Assembly (NCBI GenBank): GCA_964496575.1
Contig: CAZCAC010000014.1
Span: forward strand, 38,107-102,106
Direction of reading: 5' to 3'
Length of the DNA stretch: 64,000 bases
Source: CAZCAC01 sp964496575
GTDB taxonomy: Bacteria > Planctomycetota > UBA1135 > GCA-002686595
In this document: positions 53,617 through 61,962 of the stretch, piece after piece
How the letters are laid out: every line of letters starts with the position of its first letter
How positions within the stretch are numbered: position 1 is the first letter of the stretch
The notes under the pieces: generated by a model
What the model saw: the letters and a program-made list of their open reading frames with translations, nothing else
Told to the model about the DNA's origin: nothing
Database searches by the model: none
Translations under genes and position numbers: made by a program

Positions 53617-55542
53617 ATGGCGCCCGACAGCCTGATCGCGTTGCCCGACGAGGGCGCGCGGGGGCGTGGTGGAGTGCTCCTGCAGGCGGGGATCGGGCTC
53701 CTGTTCCTGGGGGTGCTCACCGGGACCGGAGTCGTCGACACCTTCTTTCCCGTGCCGCCGCCGCGGCTGCCCGTGCAACAGCGGGTCGAGTACGCGGCGA
53801 TGGTCGAGGAGGCGAACCTCCGCGACGGTTCGAGAGCTCGGCTGTTCGAGTACGACTGGCGCCTGACCTCTCGCGTGCGCCGTGCGCTGGCCGTTCCCTA
53901 CTCGACGTTCCTGTTCGAAACGTTTCACGAGACCTCGCAGAGCGGGTTGCGCGGCGAAGGGGACTGGCTTTTCCTGAAGTTCCGCGCCGAGCCGCCGCGG
54001 CTCGCCGACGAGGAGATCGCGAATCTGGGCGCCTCGGTCGTCGCCGCGCTGGAGCGTCGCGTCGAGGCCTTCGGCTGGTCGATGACCACCGTGCCGGTGC
54101 CACGCAAGTCGGTGTTGCACGAAGATCGGTTGCCGCGTGGGATCGACCCGCGCCCGCGAATCGACGAACGCTTGCAGGAGGCGCTGCGCGAACGCGGCGT
54201 TCACTCCACCGACCTCCTGCGCCTCTTCCGCGCGCAGGAGGAGGGCGCCATCTACTACCCCTGCGACAGTCACTGGACTCCCGCGACGCAGCTCCTCGCC
54301 GCGGAGGAGATGGCGCGCGTCGCCGAGGTGCTCGCGCCGGAAGAGGAGCGGATCACCCGGGTGAGGCCCGTCGACGAGACGACCCCGCTGACCCGCCTCG
54401 ACATCCTGCGCTACATCGACGTCGAGCTGGAAGGCGACCGGCTGGCGGCACTGCGCGAGCAAGGGGTCCGCAACTACTCGATAGAAATGGGCGAAGGGCC
54501 GCCGAGGAAGTTCGCACCGGAGGTCGCGGTGAGCCGCGAGTCGGGCGTGGTCGCGATCAGCGGCACGAGCTTCTCCGACGACGGGCGGTTTCCTCGCTAC
54601 CTCGCGCACTTCTGTCAGAAGCCGGTATTCAACGGCGCGGTTGCCGCGGCGAACTTCGCCGGGCCGTTGCGCATCCTGTTGCGGCGAAGGGAATCGCTCC
54701 CCGAGCTCGAGACGGTGTTCTTCGAGTTTCCCGTGCATCAGATATTCTTCGCTCCCGACGGCGACGGCGTGGCCCTGCTGCCCCGCGCCGTCGGCAACCT
54801 CTTCGCCGAGAATCCGCCTTCGCGGCGAACGCGGTTGGTCGATCGGTCGCGCTTCGCGGTTGGCGAGCCCTTCCGTGAGGGGCGGACTGTGGAGCTCGAG
54901 CGCGGAGAGACGGTCCCGCTGATCGAGCTCCGCGAGGGACTGTTGCACCACGGCGGCGAGGGCGCCGTGGCGATCGTGCTCACCGGGGAGGCGCGCGGTG
55001 GCGAGCTGGAGCTCGAGCTCCTCGTCGGCGGCACCTCGATGCGGGCGCTCTGGCCCGAGGGAGCAGAGACCGTCGTCCTGCCGCTCGTGTGTGCCCACCC
55101 CGGTGCGCACGGGATCGAGGTGAGGGCGCGGGCCAGGAGCGGCGATGCGACGCTGCGCCTCGATTCGGTCGAGGCCTGCGTCGAGCTCGCCGAGGAGGAC
55201 GCCGTGGACCTTCCCTTCGACGCTCCCGCCCCGGACGCCGCCTCCTGGGTGGCGGAAGCGCGTCACGGCGAGCCGGGTGCGCCCGCGGAGCACGACGTGC
55301 TCGTCCTCCAGCTCGAGGACGGGCCCGCGCGCGCGACGATCTCCGAGCTCCGGATTCGCCCGGCCGACCGGCCGGAAACGATTCGGATCGTACCCCTGGC
55401 GGAGATCGACGGTCCCGCGGTGGTGGTGATTCACCTCGGCGGCCTGGCCGGCGAGCGGCTCGAGTGCGTGGAGCTTCGAGGTTCCGGGTCACCTCCCGGG
55501 CTGGAGTCGGTAGCAGCGACGTTGAGGCTCTTCTCGCGCTGA
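53617..55542 (+). CDS. AlgJ/AlgX-type SGNH O-acetyltransferase-like protein
   Basis: The product has about 641 residues. The ATG at 53617 is preferred; an earlier ATG at 53557 overlaps the MBOAT gene and would add a Ser-rich stretch. One N-terminal membrane helix (about 20-40) is followed by an extracytoplasmic AlgJ-like domain with GDWLFLKFR. The catalytic residues are Asp217-Ser-His219 in CDSHWTP and Ser318 in SGTSFSDD. After about residue 420 there is a long beta-rich extension not usual for AlgJ. It should accept acetyl groups from the MBOAT partner and place them on a glycan. Confidence 0.85.
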   Translation: MAPDSLIALPDEGARGRGGVLLQAGIGLLFLGVLTGTGVVDTFFPVPPPRLPVQQRVEYAAMVEEANLRDGSRARLFEYDWRLTSRVRRALAVPYSTFLFETFHETSQSGLRGEGDWLFLKFRAEPPRLADEEIANLGASVVAALERRVEAFGWSMTTVPVPRKSVLHEDRLPRGIDPRPRIDERLQEALRERGVHSTDLLRLFRAQEEGAIYYPCDSHWTPATQLLAAEEMARVAEVLAPEEERITRVRPVDETTPLTRLDILRYIDVELEGDRLAALREQGVRNYSIEMGEGPPRKFAPEVAVSRESGVVAISGTSFSDDGRFPRYLAHFCQKPVFNGAVAAANFAGPLRILLRRRESLPELETVFFEFPVHQIFFAPDGDGVALLPRAVGNLFAENPPSRRTRLVDRSRFAVGEPFREGRTVELERGETVPLIELREGLLHHGGEGAVAIVLTGEARGGELELELLVGGTSMRALWPEGAETVVLPLVCAHPGAHGIEVRARARSGDATLRLDSVEACVELAEEDAVDLPFDAPAPDAASWVAEARHGEPGAPAEHDVLVLQLEDGPARATISELRIRPADRPETIRIVPLAEIDGPAVVVIHLGGLAGERLECVELRGSGSPPGLESVAATLRLFSR

Positions 55543-55629
55543 TCACGAAGCTGCCGCGCGAGAAGACCCGTCCCGGGGCCTTCGATCCCGTACGATCTCC
55601 GGACGGCCCTCGAACCGACCGCGGACTCC

Positions 55630-58600
55630 ATGCACAGCACCCTCCTGAAACCTGGTCTCACTCTCCTCGCCATAGGATCATTCGCCCTCTCCGCCGCGGC
55701 GCAGGACGAGCTCGATGAGCCCCCCGTCCCGGTCGAGGTGCGCGCCCACGCCTCGCAGATCGACCGCTCCGGCAACTTCCGGCTGCAGCTCTCCTTCTGG
55801 CCGCGAGAGGATCTCGAGCAGCGTTACCGCCTGCGGATCATGCTCGACTGCTGGGAGGAGACGCCGACGGTCATCGATCTCGAGCCGAAGCCGCCGACCG
55901 ACAGGTGGCGGGCGGGCCGGGAAGTCAGCTGCGAGTACCCGCTGCGCGTGCCCGACGACTGCCAGCTCGAGTTCGGCCAGGAGATGATCGTACAGCTCGC
56001 TTTCGTCGAGGGTCCCGACGCGACGATTCACCCGCCGCTGACCGGTCGGCCCGATATCGACGGTTTCGTGGAGGTCGCCGCGCTGCCGATGCCGGGGTTC
56101 CTCGGCGAGGAGGGGACGGCGAGGCTCGAGGCGATCTTCACCGAGGCGCAGAAGCTCGAGGCGGCGGGCAAGGCGTACGAGGCCTGGAACGTCCTGGAGG
56201 ACGGCCTGCGCCACGCGGGCGACGACCTGACCAAGGAGCGCTTCCGCGACGAGCTGCTGAAGGTCGGGCGTTTCGAGCCGGCGCCGATCAGCCCGCTGGA
56301 GGAGCGGATCGTCGACAGCCGCATTCGCGCGGAGAAGGTCCGCTACTGGCGCCTGATCGCGGGGAGGATGTACGACCGCGGAGAGCTGCACGGCGCGCTG
56401 CGTCTCCTGGAGAAGGCGGGTGGGACGCTCGCCGAGCAGGCCGGGGCGGAGGTGATCGGTGCGACCGGCGAGGAGAAGCGGGTGCGGCGCAGCATCGAGG
56501 ACATCCGCGAGAAGCTGGTGCGCGAGCCGAGCCGGGAGGAGGAGGCGGAGATCCGCAAGCGCATCGAGGAGAAGGGCCTGACCGCGGTGCTCCTGCGCGA
56601 GGCGGAGACGCTGATCGAGCGGAAGAAGTACCCCGTCGCGCTGGGTCTCCTGCGCCGCCTGCGCTCGAGTGACGACGACGACGTGGAGACCGCCGCCTGG
56701 GAGCGCCTGGCCGAGGTGGAGGAGGAGTACATCGCGCTGACGCCGCCCGATCAGATGGAGAAGGTGCGCGCCGCGATCGATCACCCGGCCTGGACCCGTA
56801 CGGTTTCGCTGGCCAGTCACCGTTTCATCTTCATCGGACCGCGGGAGCTGATCGGCGGGCTGCCCGACGACAGCAAGCTGAACTTCGACCTCGCCTACGT
56901 CTTCCAGACCGACCTCTTCGGCCGCAAGCCGAACCCGAAGGGGGATCGCCTCACGGTCTACTTCAAGGAGTTGTGGGACTTCGGTGGGGGAGTCGGCGGC
57001 GGCAAGATCATCGACATCGGTCGCGCCCAGGAGCGGCCCGAGCGCCCGGTGCGGGTCGACACGGGGCTGCTCTACCACGAGCTGACGCACTGCGTGGACG
57101 ATACGCGGCCGATCTTCGCGGGCTTTCGCGAGGGTCTCGCGAACATGGGCGCGGCGTACACCTTTGAGGCGCTCGATCAGGACGCCGACGCGCTGCACTC
57201 CTTCGACTCGAACCTCGAGCAGTTCCGCCGCTACTTCCTGGAGCGCGACCTCGAGTACTGGCGGATCCAGAACTACGGTCCCAGTGCGGGATTCTTCCTG
57301 TACTTCGTCGAGACGTACGCGAGTCTGGGCAAGGCGCGCCACGACTGGTCACCGCTGCGCAAGTTCTTCCGCGAGTACCGCGACGCGGTGGTGCGCGACG
57401 GACGGGAGCCGTTCATCGTGCGCGTGCTGGGCCTGCACCTGATTCGCGCCTTCGGGCCGAAGGTCTTCGACGATCTGCACGAGTTCGGCTTCCCGCTGGT
57501 GGAGAGCGACCGGCGGGCGCTGTCCCTCGAGCTGGAGGCGTTCGACCGGGTCGACTTCGACCTCTTCGACGATGCGTACGACGAGTTCCCGACCTCCCCG
57601 CTGCCGCGCGACCTCGACGGCCGCAGCCTGGCGCGCAACGCCGACTGGGAGGACGAGGCGACCGCGGGGCTGCGCGAGGAGCACGGCGTGCTCTTCAAGT
57701 GGAAGACGGTCGGGCCCTTCTTCACCAGGAGGGCCGACGCAGCGGGCTGTCCCTTCGAACCGGAGTGGCACATCGACTACGACCAGAAGGTCCCGGCGCT
57801 GCGCTCGACCAAGGACGGCGACACCCAGCTGATCTGGCGCGACCCGGTGGGGACCTGGGAGCGTGACGCAGCGAACGCGCCGGTGACCATCGACAGCAGC
57901 GGCTGGATGCACTTCGACTACGAGCCGTACGGCCAGCGCAACGCGGCGATCTACGCGGTGACCAGCGTATCGCTCGCCGAGGCGAGCGACGTGCTGGCTC
58001 ACGTGCGCGCGGACGACGACTTCGCACTGTTCATCGACGGGAAGCGGCTGGGTTCGTATCGCGGTCGCGGATTCAACGGTACGTCGCGCAACGGGAACTG
58101 GCGCGGGCCGTTCAAGCACCTGCCGGACGCGCAGCGTTTCGCCACGCACCTGGAAGCGGGGCGGCACCTGGTGCTGGTCAAGATCAAGAACATCAGCGGC
58201 TCGGCGGGGCTGATCGTCGCGCTGTCGAAACCGGACGGCTCGAAGCTCCCGTTCCGCACGGACCTCGGTCCGGTGACGGACCGACGAGAAGCGCGCAAGG
58301 CGAGCTGGAAGCGCCTGGCCCGGCTGGACCACCGCTCGTTCAAAGGCAAGACCAAGGCCGAGGTGGGTGGTTTCCGCGGCGCGGGCAAGGCGTTCCACGG
58401 GACGAGCACCGACGGCCGCGTCGGCTGGCGGATGTGGACGGTGCGGCCGGGGTTCCCGAAGGACTCACCGTCGAACCTCCTTTGGCTGCGCCCGAAGCTG
58501 ACCAAGGACCTCACCAACCTGAAGATCGACGCCGAGCTCCTGTGCGACCGCGGTGCCCCGAAGCTCCTGATCACCTTCCAGGGGGAGGGCGGCACCGACG

Positions 58601-58899
58601 GCCTGTCCGGGTGGAACCTGATCCTGGTGCCGAGCGGCCGCGATTCGATCTCCGCGCGGCTGGAGCGCTACGACCGGCTGGTCTACCAGAGCGAGCCGGC
58701 CGAGATGTCCAAGGTGGAGGGCAACGTGCGCCGGCTGTCGCTCAGCTGCCTGGACGACGAGGTCAGCGTGAGTCTCGACGAGGTGGTGATCTTCGACCGC
58801 GTGCCGATCTACCCGATCCGCGGGAAACACGCGGTCGGACTGGCGACCTGGGGGAGTGAGCCCCGGATTCGCACGTTCGAGCTGTCGCGGGCGAAGTAG
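55630..58899 (+). CDS. Exported HExxH metallopeptidase-like protein with C-terminal beta-rich domains
   Basis: The product has 1089 residues with a signal peptide (MHSTLLKPGLTLLAIGSFALSAAAQ). A helical, possibly TPR-like region spans about 170-370. The zinc motif is YHELTHCVDD (H483, E484, H487), followed by Glu501 in GFREGLANMGA, the pattern of gluzincin (peptidase MA-like) enzymes. From about 680 on there is a PA14-like module (VRADDDFALFIDGKRLGSYRG). The last 200 residues resemble a concanavalin/LamG-type jelly-roll. It may cut a surface protein or peptidoglycan-linked substrate. No close named family is recognised. Confidence 0.75.
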   Translation: MHSTLLKPGLTLLAIGSFALSAAAQDELDEPPVPVEVRAHASQIDRSGNFRLQLSFWPREDLEQRYRLRIMLDCWEETPTVIDLEPKPPTDRWRAGREVSCEYPLRVPDDCQLEFGQEMIVQLAFVEGPDATIHPPLTGRPDIDGFVEVAALPMPGFLGEEGTARLEAIFTEAQKLEAAGKAYEAWNVLEDGLRHAGDDLTKERFRDELLKVGRFEPAPISPLEERIVDSRIRAEKVRYWRLIAGRMYDRGELHGALRLLEKAGGTLAEQAGAEVIGATGEEKRVRRSIEDIREKLVREPSREEEAEIRKRIEEKGLTAVLLREAETLIERKKYPVALGLLRRLRSSDDDDVETAAWERLAEVEEEYIALTPPDQMEKVRAAIDHPAWTRTVSLASHRFIFIGPRELIGGLPDDSKLNFDLAYVFQTDLFGRKPNPKGDRLTVYFKELWDFGGGVGGGKIIDIGRAQERPERPVRVDTGLLYHELTHCVDDTRPIFAGFREGLANMGAAYTFEALDQDADALHSFDSNLEQFRRYFLERDLEYWRIQNYGPSAGFFLYFVETYASLGKARHDWSPLRKFFREYRDAVVRDGREPFIVRVLGLHLIRAFGPKVFDDLHEFGFPLVESDRRALSLELEAFDRVDFDLFDDAYDEFPTSPLPRDLDGRSLARNADWEDEATAGLREEHGVLFKWKTVGPFFTRRADAAGCPFEPEWHIDYDQKVPALRSTKDGDTQLIWRDPVGTWERDAANAPVTIDSSGWMHFDYEPYGQRNAAIYAVTSVSLAEASDVLAHVRADDDFALFIDGKRLGSYRGRGFNGTSRNGNWRGPFKHLPDAQRFATHLEAGRHLVLVKIKNISGSAGLIVALSKPDGSKLPFRTDLGPVTDRREARKASWKRLARLDHRSFKGKTKAEVGGFRGAGKAFHGTSTDGRVGWRMWTVRPGFPKDSPSNLLWLRPKLTKDLTNLKIDAELLCDRGAPKLLITFQGEGGTDGLSGWNLILVPSGRDSISARLERYDRLVYQSEPAEMSKVEGNVRRLSLSCLDDEVSVSLDEVVIFDRVPIYPIRGKHAVGLATWGSEPRIRTFELSRAK

Positions 58900-58930
58900 C
58901 CGTACCGGGAGTGCGCCTCCGGCCTGCTAC
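58896..58930. terminator. Hairpin between convergent genes
   Basis: GTAGC (58896-58900) pairs with GCTAC (58926-58930), with an inner imperfect stem CCGGGAG/CCTCCGG around a 4-nt loop. It spans the two stop codons of convergent genes. No T-run follows, so termination is only suggested. Confidence 0.4.
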
Positions 58931-60366
58931 TGGTAGTGCGCCCCCCCGACCCGGAAGCCCACGACCTGCTTCCCCTCCAGCAGCACCTGGCCGACCGTCT
59001 GCCCGGTCTCGAAGAACATGAACAGGATGTCACCGCACACCTCGTAGCGACCCGAGGCCTCCGAGTCGACCACGCTCCCGGGCAGACCCGGCTTGGCGAC
59101 GATGTTCGACAGCAGGCGGCGGTGCACCAGGTTGTTCGCGGCGAAGGTGTAGCTGGAGTGGTGGGCGGCCTCGACCACACGGCCGTACTGGCTGGAGCTG
59201 AAGGTCTTGCCGACCATCCGCTCCTCGAGCTCGGGGTTGCGTTCGGGAGGTCGCGGCTCGAGCGTGGTGAAAACCCGCTTGAGCTTCGGCAGGTACTTCT
59301 CCTCCTTCTCCGCGGCGTAGACCCCGCTGACCGTGACGTAGACGTTGCGCTTGATCATCGAGCCACACCACACCACGCAGTCGACTCCCGTCGTGGTACG
59401 TCCCTCGAAGCGCACCACCGCACCGGGAACGTCCTTGCCGCGGTAGGTCTTGATCGGGCCGTCGGGCTTGCGAATGATCAACCCCTCGTCCTTCAGCGCC
59501 GTGCGCAGGGTGGGAATGTACTTCTCGAGGATCTGGGCCACGGGGCGGTTCTGATCCTCCTCCGGCACCAGCCCCCAGAGCAGGCCGGCGATCGCCTCCG
59601 GCATTCCGTAGGGTGGCAGTCCGAGGTTGAAGGACATTCCCTCGTCGCCCAGCTCACCCGCCGACCACCCCTTCGGCAGGTCGAAGCCCAGGTAGCCGCG
59701 AGGGTGCTCGAAGTGATGGACCTCGCCGGCGTACACGCCCTCGAGCTCGGGCGGCAGCATCGGCTCGCCGCGCAGCGTGTAGCGCTTGCCGTCGATCGAG
59801 AGCTCGAGCTCGTCGTTCTCCAGCGTCGCCTTGAAAGACGTGCGGTCGTCCCCCTCGCCGATCGTGCCTCGCAGCCGCTTGCCGACGAGCCTCGCCTCCA
59901 CGGAGTGGAGCTTCTCGTCCAGGGCCAGCTGCCCCGTGTAGCCCGTCTTCTTCGTTCCTTGCAGGATCAGTACCACGCCTTCCGACGTGAACGTGCGCGC
60001 GAAGGGATCACCGGGTTCAGCGGGCTCGGCAGGCTCGACGGGCTTCGCCTCATCGACCACCGGCGGCGCGACGACGCGGTGCAGCACCACCTCACCCCAG
60101 GGGACGCGCAGCGTCAGCTCGTCCTGCTCGATCTGGTAGCTGAACGAGGCCTCCGGCGGGTTCCCGAGCACCAGCTGGCCCGGGAGGGGAATCGAGTAGG
60201 GGGTGCGTTGTCCGGCAGAAACGACGAATCCCTCCTCGAACACCAGCTCGATCCCTTCGAAGCCCGGCCCCGTTCCTCGCCACTTTCCGAGCAGCTCCGC
60301 GCCTCCTTGCGCCGCCGCGGTCATGGTGAGGGCGAGCAGGGAGATGACGATCCTGACGAAGCGCAT
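58927..60366 (-). CDS. Exported protein of unknown function
   Basis: The product has 479 residues, starting at ATG 60366 with a signal peptide (MRFVRIVISLLALTMTAAAQ); a much longer upstream frame overlaps the LanC-like gene and is not credible. The N-terminal half has repeated short beta segments of the type LRGTIGEGDDRTSFKATLENDELELSIDGKRYTLRG, resembling lipocalin-like or DUF-type small barrels. The C-terminal half has PKGWSAGELGDEGMSF and a segment VEAAHHSSYTFAANNLVHRR. Similar repeat-plus-domain proteins occur in planctomycetes. Function is not known. It lies between a HExxH protein gene and a LanC-like gene. Confidence 0.65.
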   Translation of the reverse strand: MRFVRIVISLLALTMTAAAQGGAELLGKWRGTGPGFEGIELVFEEGFVVSAGQRTPYSIPLPGQLVLGNPPEASFSYQIEQDELTLRVPWGEVVLHRVVAPPVVDEAKPVEPAEPAEPGDPFARTFTSEGVVLILQGTKKTGYTGQLALDEKLHSVEARLVGKRLRGTIGEGDDRTSFKATLENDELELSIDGKRYTLRGEPMLPPELEGVYAGEVHHFEHPRGYLGFDLPKGWSAGELGDEGMSFNLGLPPYGMPEAIAGLLWGLVPEEDQNRPVAQILEKYIPTLRTALKDEGLIIRKPDGPIKTYRGKDVPGAVVRFEGRTTTGVDCVVWCGSMIKRNVYVTVSGVYAAEKEEKYLPKLKRVFTTLEPRPPERNPELEERMVGKTFSSSQYGRVVEAAHHSSYTFAANNLVHRRLLSNIVAKPGLPGSVVDSEASGRYEVCGDILFMFFETGQTVGQVLLEGKQVVGFRVGGAHYQ

Positions 60367-60488
60367 GGCAATAGGAAGTTGGAAAGGGCCGCGTGAATCG
60401 GTCTCCAGCAGGGTACGCCGTCGGCCCGATCGGCGCGAGTGGGGTCGAGGCGCTTCCCGACGTCCGCCCTCGAGCACGCCTCGCCGAC

Positions 60489-61856
60489 TCACTGCCGGGC
60501 GCGGACTCTCCGGTCGGGGAGGTGAACGACCGGATCCTCCTCGAGGTCGATCGCGGCCAGGCGCAGGAGGGCCAGCGCCTCGCCGGAGGTCCCTATCATC
60601 AGGCAGACGCCGTGGTAGATCAGGCCCTTCTCGTCGGGGCGGTCGTAGTTGGTCCACCTGACCGCCTCGCCGTCGCGCTTGGCCAGGCGTTCGAGGTAGG
60701 CGCCGACCTGCCGCGCGTACTCGCGGTCCTGCTCCTGTCCGCGCAGCCGGTAGAGATCGACGAACAGGTCGAGCACCCCCGCCGCGCCGCAGCACAGGCT
60801 GGGCGAGTAGAAGCGCGTCCCCGAATCGGCCTCGCCGGGGCGTGGCCACTCCCGCCGGATCCAGCTCGCCGAGCGCGCGGCGGCGTCGCTGTAGCGCGCC
60901 TTGCCGGTCATCTTCCCGAGCATCATGAAGAGCCGCGCGGTCCCCGCCGGTCCGTGACACCACCCCTCCAGGAAGCGGTCCTCCGCCCCCGGCGTGTAGT
61001 GGAAGCAGTAGAACGCGTCCTCCTCCGAGCGCCCGTGCTCCAGGAGCCACCGCGCCCCCGCCTCCGCCGCCCGCAAGCAGAGCGCGTCCCCGGTCGCGTC
61101 CGCCACGCGCGCCAGCGTGTACGCCGTGCCCGCCGTACCGTGGGAGAAGCCGGGGTAGTGCCGTTCCTGACCGATCCCCGGCATCCAGTACAGGAGGTCG
61201 GGCCCACCCTCTTCAGCCGGCTCCGCCTTCAGGCCCTGGCCGGCGAGCCAGCGGCCGGCGCGCAGGGCCGCGTTGCGGTAGCGCTCGTCGCCGCTCTCCT
61301 CGGCCAGCTCGAGCAGGAACAGCACCGTCCCCGAGCCGCCGCCGATGATGTCCAGCGAAGTACCCCAGTGGGTGCCGCCCTTCTCGCCCTCCATGGAATC
61401 GAGCAGGGAATCGCCGATCCGCTTCGCGATCTTCAGCTCCTTCTCACTGTCGCGCAGCCTCGCGCGGACCAGGAAGGCGTGGCCGATTCCCGCGTCCCCG
61501 GTGTAGAGCCCGGCCGAGGCATTGCCGCCCTTCTTCGACTCCACCTCACCGAGCAGACCCTTCGCCGCGCGATCGCTCAGCTCTCGCAGCGCCTCGTCCT
61601 CGAGCACCGCTGCCGCGTTCTCGAGGAAGATCAAGACGCCCGCGGTGCCGGAGTAGAGCGAGGCGTCGACCTTCTCGGGGGTCTCCGCGTACTCGGGAAA
61701 GACCACCCCGTTCTCCCGGGCCTGCGCCTGGGCGCCGACGAACCGGGCTGCGCCGCGAACCAGCTCGGCGAAGCGCGAGTCGAGCTGGGGGTCGTCGTCG
61801 ACGGGTGCGAGCGCGACCAGGGCGCCGAAGGAGAGGGCGAAGCAGGCGGGGAACAT
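60489..61856 (-). CDS. Exported LanC-like protein with Cys-Cys-Gly zinc motif
   Basis: The product has 455 residues, starting at ATG 61856, with AGGAGG 5 nt upstream. The signal peptide is MFPACFALSFGALVALAP. The alpha/alpha barrel of lanthionine cyclase-like proteins is recognised by repeated GTAG/GDAG/GPAG turns (LYSGTAG, LYTGDAG, GFSHGTAG with H239). The zinc ligands are C300 in GWCHGPAG and C355-C356 in SLCCGAAG. LanC and eukaryotic LanCL proteins usually have Cys-His in the last motif; a Cys-Cys form is known from the ProcM-like CCG group of lanthipeptide synthetases. No dehydratase or precursor gene is nearby. The export signal is unusual for a cyclase. Confidence 0.82.
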   Translation of the reverse strand: MFPACFALSFGALVALAPVDDDPQLDSRFAELVRGAARFVGAQAQARENGVVFPEYAETPEKVDASLYSGTAGVLIFLENAAAVLEDEALRELSDRAAKGLLGEVESKKGGNASAGLYTGDAGIGHAFLVRARLRDSEKELKIAKRIGDSLLDSMEGEKGGTHWGTSLDIIGGGSGTVLFLLELAEESGDERYRNAALRAGRWLAGQGLKAEPAEEGGPDLLYWMPGIGQERHYPGFSHGTAGTAYTLARVADATGDALCLRAAEAGARWLLEHGRSEEDAFYCFHYTPGAEDRFLEGWCHGPAGTARLFMMLGKMTGKARYSDAAARSASWIRREWPRPGEADSGTRFYSPSLCCGAAGVLDLFVDLYRLRGQEQDREYARQVGAYLERLAKRDGEAVRWTNYDRPDEKGLIYHGVCLMIGTSGEALALLRLAAIDLEEDPVVHLPDRRVRARQ

Positions 61857-61962
61857 CGGATCCTCCTGGCGGGGGCAACGGGGCCGGGGTGGCGGAGCGC
61901 CGCCCCGACCCATGAGACGTGCCGGAGGTGCGATTCCTCAAGGGAACGCGCGCGGAATCGGC

